Below are positions 10,460-19,222 of a DNA stretch of 64,000 nucleotides, one piece after another (within the stretch, counting starts at the first letter, position 1; each line of letters starts with the position of its first letter). Source of the DNA: Novosphingobium sp. MW5 (GTDB lineage Bacteria; Pseudomonadota; Alphaproteobacteria; Sphingomonadales; Sphingomonadaceae); contig JAPCWB010000001.1 in NCBI GenBank assembly GCA_025938935.1, positions 1,674,001 through 1,738,000 of the forward strand, read 5' to 3'. Made by a program: the position numbers and the translations under genes. The notes beneath the pieces were generated by a model. The model worked only from the letters and a program-made list of their open reading frames with translations, was not told where the DNA came from and ran no database searches.

Positions 10460-11305
10460 ATGAACGTCATGACCACTACCAAGCTGCGCTACGAGATCAT
10501 CAAGGAAAAGATCGGCGCGCGCGTGCTCAACACCAAGGAAGAGCTGCTTTCAGGCGCGCTCTCCGCAGAGATCAACGACCTGCTCGAACAGCGCGGCGTG
10601 CTGGTGTTCAAGCAGTTGCACCTGACCGAGGACGAGCAGGTGCTGTTCACCAACCAGCTGGGCGGCAATGCCACCGAGATCGGCGTAGATGGCGGCGCGA
10701 TCTTCTCGATCAGCCTCGACAAGGGCGAGCATCACAAGTCGGTGATCGAATACCTCAAGGGATCGCTGTTCTGGCACATCGACGGCACGATGAACCCGGT
10801 GCCGGTGCGCGGCTCGATCCTGACCAGCAAGGTCCTTCCCACCTGGGGCGGCAATACCGAATTCGCCAACTGCTACGCCGCCTATGACGACCTGCCGCAG
10901 GAAGTGAAGGACCGCATCGACAACCTGCGCGTCGTCCACGCCATGTGGGTCTCGCAGCTCTATCACTGCCCCGAACCGAGCATGGAGCAACTGCTCGACT
11001 GGCAGTCCAAGGGCACGCAGGAGCTGCCGCTGGTCTGGGAACACAAGACCGGCCGCAAGAGCCTCGTGCTCGGCAATACGGCGCGCAATGTCGTGGGGCA
11101 GGACTTCGAGGAAAGCGCCCGCACGCTCCACGGCCTGCGCGAACACGCCACCAGCGAACCCTATCACTACGCGCACGAGTGGGAGGTGGGTGACAGCGTG
11201 ATGTGGGACAACACCGGCACGCTCCACCGCGCCATGCCCTATGACCCGGACTGCGGCCGCCTGCTGAAGCGGACGATCCTGCTGGGCGAGGAAGCATTTA
11301 GCTGA
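10460..11305 (+). CDS. TauD/TfdA family Fe(II)/2-oxoglutarate-dependent dioxygenase
   Basis: The 281-residue protein carries the iron-binding facial triad of the family: H106 and D108 in FWHIDGTM, and the distal H256 in GTLHRAMPYD, followed by an Arg (267 or 271) expected to bind 2-oxoglutarate. Family members oxidise small substrates such as taurine, aryloxyacetates or alkyl sulfates, using O2 and 2-oxoglutarate. The substrate cannot be read from the sequence. A TetR gene and operator candidate lie directly upstream, so expression is probably inducible. A strong hairpin terminator follows at 11348. Confidence 0.9.
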   Translation: MNVMTTTKLRYEIIKEKIGARVLNTKEELLSGALSAEINDLLEQRGVLVFKQLHLTEDEQVLFTNQLGGNATEIGVDGGAIFSISLDKGEHHKSVIEYLKGSLFWHIDGTMNPVPVRGSILTSKVLPTWGGNTEFANCYAAYDDLPQEVKDRIDNLRVVHAMWVSQLYHCPEPSMEQLLDWQSKGTQELPLVWEHKTGRKSLVLGNTARNVVGQDFEESARTLHGLREHATSEPYHYAHEWEVGDSVMWDNTGTLHRAMPYDPDCGRLLKRTILLGEEAFS

Positions 11306-11347
11306 GCACTTGACCGGATCGCGGGTCCAGTCCCCCGCGATAGTGCG

Positions 11348-11384
11348 AAAGGCGCGCCCGCTGGTGGAGCAGGCGCGCCTTTTG
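11348..11384. terminator. Bidirectional rho-independent terminator
   Basis: The arms AAAGGCGCGCC and GGCGCGCCTTTT, extended by GCT/AGC across a one-base mismatch, form a long stem with a T run at one end and an A run at the other. It lies between the convergent dioxygenase and KdpD/E-like genes and can serve both. Confidence 0.85.
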
Positions 11385-11386
11385 TT

Positions 11387-12729
11387 TCAGGCCGAGAGGC
11401 GGTAACCCACGCCGGGCTCGTTGCGGATCAGTTCGGGGTGGGCGGGATCGCGCTCCAGCTTCTTGCGCAAGGTCCCCACGGCGACGCGCAGGTAATCGAC
11501 ATGATCTTGCTGCGCCGGGCCCCAGACCGCGCGGAGCAGCTGGGCGTGGGTCAGGACGCGGCCCGCGTGCTTGGCCAGTTCGGCAAGGACCGCGAATTCC
11601 TTGGGCGTCAGGCGCACCGCCTCTCCGCCTCGTGAAACCTTGCGCCGGTGCAGGTCTATCGAAAGTTCGCCAAGCTCGATTGCTTCAAACTGTTCGGCAG
11701 GGCCGACATCGACGAGGTTGTCGATGTGCCGCTCGACCCGGGTGACCTCGCCATCGAGCTGCGAGACCAGCGCCTTGTCGGCATTGCCTTCGCGCCGCAG
11801 CGCGCGGACGGCGGCACTGGATGGCCTTGAGGCTGGGCTTCACGTCATCGCCGATCGAGGTGAGGAGCGCAGAGCGCAGCTTGTCGCGCAGGCGCAGGGC
11901 GGCACTTTCGCGCGCTTCGCCATCAAGCCGCGCGCGGTCGAGTGCGAGGGCCATCTGGTCGGTCAGGCTTTCGAACAGCAGCAAGCCATTGTCGCGCACC
12001 GGCGGCGTGCCATCGCTGCGGGCAAGGCCGATGGCGGCAATGATCCCGCTGTCCGCCGTCACCGCATGAAACTGCCAGTCGGCCTGCGGTGCGCGCTTCT
12101 CCCCGCGTCCGGAACGTTCGCCCGATTGCAGCGTGAACGACGCGGCGGCAAGGTCGCTCGGGCTTAGCGTGGCATCCGCCGATGAACGGGCGAGCGGCTG
12201 GCTCTCGTCCTCCCGGCCCAGCACCACGACATGGCAGTCAAACAGCTGGGCAAGCCGCAGGGCGCTCGCTTCGGCCACCTGCGCTTCGCTTCGCGCTGAA
12301 AGCAGACGGCGGGCGAAGCCGGCTATAGCCGCATTGCGCGCTGCGTGCTGCGAAGCGAGCTGCGCCTGCTTTCGCACCGATGCGGCAAGCTGGCTGCACA
12401 CCACGGCCACCGAGGAACAGGACCACCACGGTGACAATGTCGGCTGCTTCATGGATCACGAAAGTGTGGAGCGGCGCGGTGAACCAGTAGTTGTAGGCCA
12501 GCGCCGATGCGACCGCCGCGACCAGCCCGGGGCCAAGTCCGCCATAGATTGCCGCCGCCAGCACGGGCAGCAGGTAGAGCATCACAACCGGCGAATTGCC
12601 CCAGCGCGAAGCGAGGTAAAGCCCGACCGCAGTCGACAGGGCGACCAGCAGCAAGGCCGCCGAACAGGCGGCAAGCTTTATGGCAAGGGGACGGTTCCGG
12701 TCCGGCACGGCGAGCATGGTGTCTTTCAT
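11387..12729 (-). pseudogene. KdpD/KdpE-like fusion: DUF4118-GAF-degenerate HisKA-winged helix (two frameshifts)
   Basis: Read with two single-base insertions removed (near 12411 and 11816), this is one 446-residue protein. It begins with the four-span DUF4118 membrane domain of KdpD (about residues 15-115), then a GAF domain, then a HisKA-like helix pair in which the H-box reads SIGDDVKPSL, so the phosphorylated His is Asp. There is no ATPase and no receiver domain. Instead the chain runs straight into a KdpE-type winged helix (RLTPKEFAVL...GVGYRLSA, about 365-446). This suggests a membrane-bound one-component regulator. It is divergent from the potassium transporter gene kup with a 102-base gap, so kup is the likely target. 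The frameshifts may be sequence errors or real decay. Confidence 0.75.
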
Positions 12730-12831
12730 CGCACTAAGATGGAGCCAAGGCCCCGGCGCGTCGAGAAATTACGCCGTGCCCCGGCAAAATCCACATGGAA
12801 TCTTTATGCGGTGAGCGCCCACAATAAAGCC

Positions 12832-14757
12832 ATGTCAAACAGCATAACCGCATTGCCTGCCGCTCCGGCCGCAGCAAGCTCCGCCCCGTCCCATCATGGC
12901 CCGAAAGACAGCTTCGCCGTCCTCATGCTCGGCGCCATCGGCGTCGTCTTCGGCGATATCGGCACCTCGCCGCTCTACGCGATGAAGGAAAGCTTCATCG
13001 GGCCGCACCCGCTCGCGGTCGATCCCCTTCACATCTTCGGCGTGCTCAGCCTGGTCTTCTGGTCGCTGATGCTGATCGTCACAGTCAAATACGTCTTCGT
13101 CGCCATGCGTGCCGACAACCGGGGCGAGGGCGGCTCCTTCGCCCTGCTCGCGCTGATTTCCAGCCACCTCGATGATCGCAAGAAGGCGCTGCTGATGGTG
13201 CTGGGTGTGGCGGCGGCGGCGCTGTTCTATGGCGATGCCATGCTCACCCCGGCGATCTCGGTGCTCTCCGCGGTAGAGGGGCTGACCATCGTCGAGGCGC
13301 GGCTGGAGCCGCTGGTCCTGCCGATTGCAGTTCTGATCCTGCTCGGCCTGTTCTTCATCCAGTCCCGCGGCACGGCCAAGGTGGGCGCGCTGTTCGGCCC
13401 CGTGGTGCTGGTCTATTTCGCCGCGCTCGCCGTGCTGGGCGTGATCAACATCGCCGCGCGGCCGGAAATCCTGTCTATCTTCAATCCGATGTGGGCGGTC
13501 GAGTTCTTCCAGCACGATTCAAGGCTGGCCTTCCTCGCCATGGGTTCGGTGTTCCTTGCCGTGACGGGCGCTGAGACGCTTTATGCCGACATGGGCCACT
13601 TCGGCCGCAAGGCGATCGGTGCGTCCTGGCTGGTGCTGGTCTTTCCCTGCCTGATGCTCAATTACATGGGGCAGGGCGCGCTCCTGCTTGCCAATCCCGC
13701 TGCGGTTGAAAACCCGTTCTACCTCATGGCCCCCGATTGGGCGCGCGTGCCGCTGATCGTGCTGGCCACCCTTGCCACGATCATCGCCAGCCAGGCGGTG
13801 ATTTCGGGCGCCTTCTCGGTCACGCACCAGGCGATCCAGCTTGGCTTCCTGCCGCGCTTCAAGATCCTCCACACGAGCGAAAAGAGCGCCGGGCAGATCT
13901 ACATGCCGGCAATCAACTGGGGCCTGCTGGTCATGGTGCTGGTGCTGGTGCTGGGCTTCCGTGAATCGACGCGGCTCGCCTCGGCCTATGGCATTTCGGT
14001 GGTCGGAACGATGATCATTACTACCGCGATGCTCGCTTTCCTGCTGTTCAAGGTCTGGCGCTGGAAGCCGTGGGCGGCTGCGGCGACGATTGCCCTGTTC
14101 GCCCTTGTCGACATCGCCTTCTTCCTCTCGAACATCGCCAAGATTGCCGATGGCGGCTGGGTGCCGCTGCTGGTGGCCGGGGTGATCTTCACCGTGCTCA
14201 CCACCTGGGCCAAGGGGCGCGGCGTGTTGCGGCAGCACCTGCTGGCCGATGCCATCCCGCTCGAGGTCTTCGTCAAGTCGACCGCCGCCTCGGTTCACCG
14301 GGTCAAGGGCACTTCGGTGTTCCTCTCCGCCGCGAAGGAGGGCGTTCCGGCGGCCCTGCTGCACAATCTCAAGCACAACCAGGTGCTGCATGAGAATGTC
14401 GTGCTGCTGACCGTTGCCGTGGCCGAAACCCCGCGTGTGGAGCCGCAAGAGCGGTTGGAAATGCACGAGGTGGGGCACGGCTTCACCCGCGTCATCCTGC
14501 ACTATGGCTTCACCGAGGAAGTGGACATTCCGCGCGATCTGGCCCCGCTCAGCCAGCGCGGGGTCAGCCTCGATCCCATGCGGACGAGCTACTTCCTCGG
14601 CCGCCAGAAACTGATCGCGGCAAAGGAAGTGGCCGGCATGGCGTTATGGCGTGAACACCTGTTCGCCTGGCTGCTCAAGGTGTCGGAATCGGCGATGGAC
14701 TACTACCGCCTGCCGGCAAACCGCGTGGTCGAGCTCGGCAGCCAGCTCAGGATCTAG
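12832..14757 (+). CDS. kup: Kup family potassium uptake protein
   Basis: The 641-residue protein has the Kup/HAK/KT layout: an N-terminal GAIGVVFGDIGTSPLYA motif at about residue 33, twelve hydrophobic spans, and a cytoplasmic C-terminal domain beginning around residue 480. Kup carries out low-affinity, proton-coupled K+ uptake across the inner membrane. The chosen ATG (12832) puts the first conserved motif at the usual distance from the N-terminus; an upstream in-frame ATG at 12133 would run through the divergent gene. The divergent KdpD/KdpE-like fusion suggests potassium- or turgor-dependent control. Confidence 0.95.
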   Translation: MSNSITALPAAPAAASSAPSHHGPKDSFAVLMLGAIGVVFGDIGTSPLYAMKESFIGPHPLAVDPLHIFGVLSLVFWSLMLIVTVKYVFVAMRADNRGEGGSFALLALISSHLDDRKKALLMVLGVAAAALFYGDAMLTPAISVLSAVEGLTIVEARLEPLVLPIAVLILLGLFFIQSRGTAKVGALFGPVVLVYFAALAVLGVINIAARPEILSIFNPMWAVEFFQHDSRLAFLAMGSVFLAVTGAETLYADMGHFGRKAIGASWLVLVFPCLMLNYMGQGALLLANPAAVENPFYLMAPDWARVPLIVLATLATIIASQAVISGAFSVTHQAIQLGFLPRFKILHTSEKSAGQIYMPAINWGLLVMVLVLVLGFRESTRLASAYGISVVGTMIITTAMLAFLLFKVWRWKPWAAAATIALFALVDIAFFLSNIAKIADGGWVPLLVAGVIFTVLTTWAKGRGVLRQHLLADAIPLEVFVKSTAASVHRVKGTSVFLSAAKEGVPAALLHNLKHNQVLHENVVLLTVAVAETPRVEPQERLEMHEVGHGFTRVILHYGFTEEVDIPRDLAPLSQRGVSLDPMRTSYFLGRQKLIAAKEVAGMALWREHLFAWLLKVSESAMDYYRLPANRVVELGSQLRI

Positions 14758-15437
14758 GGAACGCTGGCAAACCAGATCACGTGCTTGGCCCCCTTGCCGT
14801 TGCTGCGCGCCGCGACCTTCTGTTCATCGACGTCGAAGCCGTTCTTCTTCAGGCGATTGGTGAAGACCGGATCGGGCGCGGCGCTCCATATGGCAAGGAC
14901 GCCGCCCGGGGTGAGCGCGTTCTTCGCCTGGCGCAGGCCCTTGGCCGAATAGATCGCGTCATTGGCGTCGCGCACCAGTCCGTCGGGGCCGTTGTCGACA
15001 TCCAGCAGGATCGCGTCATAGCGCGGCGCGCCGCCATAGGCCGCGTCGGAGATGGCATCGGCCACATCCTGCATCACCAATGTGACGCGGGGATCGTCCA
15101 GGCAGCCGGCGGCAACCTCCGCCATCGGCCCGCGCGCCCATTCGATGATGCCGGGGACCAGCTCGGACACCATGATCCGCGCGTCCGGCCCGAGCTGTTC
15201 CAGCGCGGCGCGCAGGGTAAAGCCCATGCCATAGCCGCCGATCAGCAGGCGCGGCGCCTTGCGGCCTTTCAGCCGGTCGATCGACATCGTCGCCAGCGCC
15301 ACTTCGGAGCCGCTCTTGCGCGTCGACATCAGTTCGTTGTGGCCCATCACGATCATGAAATCGCGGTCATGGCGGTAAAGCTTCAGCTCGTCTCCGCCGG
15401 GGATGCGGGCCGTGCCCAGGTGTTCGCGTGCGATCAT
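14754..15437 (-). CDS. Spermidine-synthase-like SAM-fold protein
   Basis: The 227-residue protein has a Rossmann methyltransferase-like core with the glycine motif LLIGGYGMGFTLR at about residue 65, an acidic strand end SELVPGIIEWAR and the DAILLDVDNGPDG segment that replaces the catalytic region of true spermidine synthases. It lacks the usual N-terminal beta domain, so it is probably a member of the SpeE-like family with a different or unknown reaction. It is convergent with kup and overlaps its stop by four bases. Confidence 0.75.
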   Translation of the reverse strand: MIAREHLGTARIPGGDELKLYRHDRDFMIVMGHNELMSTRKSGSEVALATMSIDRLKGRKAPRLLIGGYGMGFTLRAALEQLGPDARIMVSELVPGIIEWARGPMAEVAAGCLDDPRVTLVMQDVADAISDAAYGGAPRYDAILLDVDNGPDGLVRDANDAIYSAKGLRQAKNALTPGGVLAIWSAAPDPVFTNRLKKNGFDVDEQKVAARSNGKGAKHVIWFASVP

Positions 15438-15503
15438 GTGGGGCGCATAGACCGCCGCCCGCGCAAGGCCAACACATTCGGCTTCGTTCGATTTGGCGGC
15501 GTT

Positions 15504-15524
15504 TTAACCCTTATTGATGGTTAA
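15504..15524. promoter_or_regulatory. TTAACC inverted repeat
   Basis: TTAACC and GGTTAA form a 6-bp inverted repeat with a 9-bp spacer in the intergenic region shared by the SpeE-like gene and bpt. The spacing does not match the CtrA box. It may be an operator. Confidence 0.25.
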
Positions 15525-15616
15525 GGCACTTTTACTCTTGGCTAGGGACATGCATAAAGCTGCCAGATAACCCGCGCACGGGGCGTGGCGGGGTGAGACA
15601 GAGGTTCAAAAGGCGC

Positions 15617-16474
15617 GTGACGGCACCCGTTCGTTTCCCCCGGTTCTTTGTGACGAGCCCGAGCCCGTGCCCGTACCTGCCGGGCAAGAGCGAGCGCAAG
15701 GTTTTCACCGAACTGCGCGGCGATCACGCCGATGCGCTGAACGATGCGTTGAGCCGCATCGGTTTCCGCCGCAGCCAGACAGTCGCCTATCGCCCATCCT
15801 GCCTTGATTGCAGCGCCTGTGTTTCGGTGCGCGTGCTCGCGGGCGAATTCCGCCCCTCGGCCACGCAGCGCCGCAACCTCAAGCGCAATGCCGACCTGCA
15901 GGTGACCGAGTGCCGCCCCTGGTCCACCGCCGAACAGTATGACCTGCTGCGCCGCTACCTCGCCGCGCGGCACCCCGGCGGCGGCATGGCATCGATGGAC
16001 GAAATCGATTTCGCCGACATGGTCGAGCATACGCCTGTTACTTCAATGGTTATTGAGTACCGCGAGCCGTCGTGGGATGGCGTGACGCCGGGCCGCCTGG
16101 TCGGTGCCTGCCTGACCGACCGGCAGGGCGACGGCCTGTCGATGATCTATTCGTTCTACGATCCGGACTATGCCGAGCGGGCAGGGCTGGGGAATTTCAT
16201 CATCCTCGACCATATCCGCCGCGCCGAAAAGGCCGGTCTGCCCTATGTCTATCTCGGCTACTGGGTCGAAGGCTCGCCGCGCATGGCCTACAAGGTGCGT
16301 TACCGCCCGATGGAGCGGTTGACCCGCGATGGCTGGCACCGCTTGTCCGATGCCGAGCAGGACGCCCTGATCTCCGATGCCGCGGCGCTCCAGCGCAGTC
16401 AGGCCGAACCGCTCGATGGCGAGGGCAAGGACGGCGTTCATGGCGAAAAGCAAAGGTACCGATTAGGAGTGTGA
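15617..16474 (+). CDS. bpt: Bpt/Ate-type aminoacyl-tRNA-protein transferase
   Basis: The 285-residue protein matches the bacterial arginyl/leucyl-transferase (Ate1-like) family: the N-terminal [16 protein letters not shown] block, a second Cys motif [13 protein letters not shown] near residue 60, and the acetyltransferase-like C-terminal block [17 protein letters not shown]. It transfers leucine, or arginine-like residues, from tRNA to the N-terminal Asp or Glu of proteins and so marks them for ClpAP degradation. I chose the GTG at 15617 because the family starts MTAP and an AAAGG site precedes it. A GTG 24 bases upstream is possible. Confidence 0.93.
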   Translation: MTAPVRFPRFFVTSPSPCPYLPGKSERKVFTELRGDHADALNDALSRIGFRRSQTVAYRPSCLDCSACVSVRVLAGEFRPSATQRRNLKRNADLQVTECRPWSTAEQYDLLRRYLAARHPGGGMASMDEIDFADMVEHTPVTSMVIEYREPSWDGVTPGRLVGACLTDRQGDGLSMIYSFYDPDYAERAGLGNFIILDHIRRAEKAGLPYVYLGYWVEGSPRMAYKVRYRPMERLTRDGWHRLSDAEQDALISDAAALQRSQAEPLDGEGKDGVHGEKQRYRLGV

Positions 16475-16571
16475 ACGCTCCAGGTCTGCGCAAGTCCGTG
16501 CCGCCTTCCGGAAATTGTTACCGATATTCCAGTTAACCAGTTTTTCGTTCCTCGCGTGCAACACATGTTGC

Positions 16572-18890
16572 ATGACCGTGGTCAACCGCCTGTTCGTACC
16601 AATCCGCTCGCTCGGTGGATTGCACCCGGTTGTGCGCAGCATGCTGCTCATTGCCGCCGTGGCACTCGTCACGTTCTCGTTCGCGCTTTACGGCAGTTTC
16701 GTGCGCGCGACCCAGGTGGCCGACTGGGAAGTCCGCCGCCGCGAGCAGACCGGGGTCGAAACGCAGCTTGACCGTGCCGTCCAGTCGCTGACCGAGACGA
16801 TGAAGATCCAGCTTACCTGGGACGACGGCTTCCGCGCCGCCGGACGGGCAGGCCAGCCGGTCGATACCAAATGGGCGGACAGCTATTTCGGCGATTTCCT
16901 CTGGGCCAACCTGCAGATCGAGCAGCTTTACCTCGTCTCCCCCGAAGGCAAGCTGCTGCGCGCCTGGCACAAGGGCCTGCCCGTGCCGGGAACCGAATTC
17001 GCCGCCTTTTCGCCCAAGGTCCAGGCCGCGCTTGACGCGATGAACACCAACAAGCGGGTGATCGGTGAGCCGGTCAGGTTCCGCGAGCTGCCGGACGCAC
17101 ACTGGCCGATCGCCGCAGACGGCAAGCCGCTGACCCGCTGGTACGGCGAGCTTGAGAATATCGGCGGCCGCACGCAGGTCATGGCGGCGGCATCGATCAT
17201 TCCGGATACCGACTATTCGATGTTGCAGCGCCGGCCGAACGTGCTTGTCGCGGTGCGTCCGCTCGATGAGCGCTACCTTTCCCCGATCGGCAAGGGCCTG
17301 CAGCTCGGCGGCTTCGGCTGGCAGAAGGCGCAGCCATCGAGCGGCAACGCCATCGAACTGCTCTCGCCTTCGGGTGAACCGCTCGGCTGGCTGCACTGGA
17401 CACCCAATGACGTCGGCGGGATCATCTCGGCGCGCACCATGCCGCTGCTCATGGCCTATATCGCCTTTTTCCTGATGATCCTTGGGGCAGGCACGGTCAT
17501 CGTGCGTCAGGCGCTGCGCATGGCGCGGGAATCGGCGGAGCGCGAGGCCGAAGCGAAGCAGGACGCCATGCTCGATCCGATGCTTGGCCTGCCCAACCGC
17601 CGGCTGGTGATGAAGCATATCGAAAGCGAACTGGCCCGCGTCGGACAGGACGATGCGGTATTCCTCGCCTATATCGACCTCGATCACTTCAAGGCGATCA
17701 ACGAGGCCATGGGCCATCCGGCGGGTGATGCCGTGCTGCTGGCCACGGTGGAAAGCATCAAGGCCGAACTTATGCCGGGTGACATGCTGGCGCGGCTTGC
17801 CAGCGACGAATTCGTCATCGTCCACCGCGGCCCCGCCGGCAAGGAAGAGGCAGTGCGGCTGGGCGAGCGCGTGCTGGCTGCCTTCAGCGAACGCTTTGCC
17901 ATCCATGATACGACGATCCCTGTCACCGCCAGCTGCGGCATCGCCTGGGCGCCCGAACACGCCGATACGCCTGACAAGCTGCTGCGCATGGCCGACATCG
18001 CCCTGGCACGCGCCAAGCAGCGCGGGCGCGGGCGCTACCGCTATTTCACCGAGGACATGAACGCCTCGATCCGCTGGCGCCGCGACCTAGAGGCCGAACT
18101 GCGCCGCGCAATCACCTGCTCGGACAATTGCCGCAACTGCTCTATCGGCGTGTGCCGCGGGCTGGAAATGCATTATCAGCCGATCGTCCACGTCGCCGGG
18201 CGCCGGATTGTCAGCTTCGAGGCGCTGGTCCGCTGGTTCCATGTTGACCGGGGGGAGATTTCGCCCGGAACATTCGTGCCGCTGGCCGAGCATTGCGGGC
18301 TGATGCCGGCGCTGGGCGAATGGGTTATCCGCCGCGTGTTCGAGGATTCGGCGCGCTTCCGGGGGCGCGAGGTTTCGATCAACCTCTCCCCGCTCCAGCT
18401 TGCGGCGCACGATTTCATGCCGCGCCTGCGCGCACTGATTGACGAAACCGAAGTCGATCCGGGCAGTATTGTCTTCGAGATTACCGAAGGCGTCCTGCTG
18501 GAGAATTCCGACCGCGTGCTGGGCATGCTCGGCGAGCTGCGCGACCTCGGCTTCCGCATCGCGCTCGACGATTTCGGTACGGGCTTTTCCTCGCTCGCCT
18601 ACCTGCGGCTGTTCCAGTTCGACCGGATCAAGATCGACCGCTCCTTCGTGCAAGGCATCGAGGCGGACCTCGATGGGCAGGCCATCCTCAAGGCCATCGT
18701 CAGCCTGGGCCGCACGCTGCGCATGAAGGTGGTGGCGGAGGGCGTCGAGACCATCCTGCAGCAGCAACTGGTCGAGGCGGCTGGCTGCGAACTGGTGCAG
18801 GGGCACCTTCACGCCCGCGCTCTGCCGATGGCCAAGGCACTCGATCTCCTTCCCGAAAAGGTGAGCCGCCTTCGCCTGGCAGCGGGCTAA
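16572..18890 (+). CDS. CHASE4-GGDEF(degenerate)-EAL c-di-GMP phosphodiesterase
   Basis: The 772-residue protein has an N-terminal membrane span (about residues 20-40), a periplasmic CHASE4-type sensor to about 295, a second span near 300-320, a GGDEF-like domain whose motif is ASDEF at 410-414, and an EAL domain with EAL at 550-552, intact DDFGTG, KIDR and VVAEGVET. It should hydrolyse c-di-GMP, with the GGDEF domain acting as a regulatory GTP-binding module. Between the two domains sits an unusual insert with four Cys at 516, 520, 523 and 528 (CX3CX2CX4C). I chose the ATG at 16572; other starts give only a few extra residues. Confidence 0.92.
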   Translation: MTVVNRLFVPIRSLGGLHPVVRSMLLIAAVALVTFSFALYGSFVRATQVADWEVRRREQTGVETQLDRAVQSLTETMKIQLTWDDGFRAAGRAGQPVDTKWADSYFGDFLWANLQIEQLYLVSPEGKLLRAWHKGLPVPGTEFAAFSPKVQAALDAMNTNKRVIGEPVRFRELPDAHWPIAADGKPLTRWYGELENIGGRTQVMAAASIIPDTDYSMLQRRPNVLVAVRPLDERYLSPIGKGLQLGGFGWQKAQPSSGNAIELLSPSGEPLGWLHWTPNDVGGIISARTMPLLMAYIAFFLMILGAGTVIVRQALRMARESAEREAEAKQDAMLDPMLGLPNRRLVMKHIESELARVGQDDAVFLAYIDLDHFKAINEAMGHPAGDAVLLATVESIKAELMPGDMLARLASDEFVIVHRGPAGKEEAVRLGERVLAAFSERFAIHDTTIPVTASCGIAWAPEHADTPDKLLRMADIALARAKQRGRGRYRYFTEDMNASIRWRRDLEAELRRAITCSDNCRNCSIGVCRGLEMHYQPIVHVAGRRIVSFEALVRWFHVDRGEISPGTFVPLAEHCGLMPALGEWVIRRVFEDSARFRGREVSINLSPLQLAAHDFMPRLRALIDETEVDPGSIVFEITEGVLLENSDRVLGMLGELRDLGFRIALDDFGTGFSSLAYLRLFQFDRIKIDRSFVQGIEADLDGQAILKAIVSLGRTLRMKVVAEGVETILQQQLVEAAGCELVQGHLHARALPMAKALDLLPEKVSRLRLAAG

Positions 18891-18932
18891 GGGTTCACTT
18901 CCCCACGATGTGTGTGCTCGCATCCGCAGAGG

Positions 18933-19108
18933 GGTTCACGCAGAGGGCGCAGAGGAAGAACAGAGACGCAGAGAAGTTGCGTCAGCGGCGAAAGCCGCTT
19001 TTCTGATCAGGCATTGGTCCGCGCGGCCGTGTCGGTAAATTGATTGAGCCTTCGGCTACGCCCGGCTCCTCCGCGTCTCCACTTTCTTCTTTGCGTCTCT
19101 GCGAGAAC
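18933..19108. repeat. Large intergenic inverted repeat of CGCAGAGACGC type
   Basis: The arms 18933-18976 and 19066-19108 are imperfect inverted copies built on the unit GCAGAGACGCAGAG. The centre contains a small AGCGGCGAAAGCCGCTT hairpin. The element fills most of the 332-base gap between the CHASE4 gene and glnA. It resembles dispersed proteobacterial palindromic repeats that mimic short ORFs; it codes for nothing I can support. Confidence 0.7.
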
Positions 19109-19171
19109 TATTCCCTCCGCGCCGCACGAGCCTGCCTTTCGGGAGGCGCGCTGGCTATCCCAAAAGGAAAA

Positions 19172-19197
19172 GGGCGCCCGGATCGCTCCGGACGCCC
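19172..19197 (-). terminator. Rho-independent terminator of glnA
   Basis: On the minus strand an 11-bp stem with one mismatch (GGGCGTCCGGA/TCCGGGCGCCC) and TCGC-like loop is followed by TTTTCCTTTT, 25 bases after the glnA stop. Confidence 0.8.
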
Positions 19198-19222
19198 CTC
19201 TCGGTGATACCTTGGGCCGGAA

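Noticed and set aside
12133..12831. In-frame N-terminal extension of Kup by 233 residues
   Set aside because: It runs antisense through the divergent KdpD/E-like gene. The Kup family starts at the ATG at 12832.
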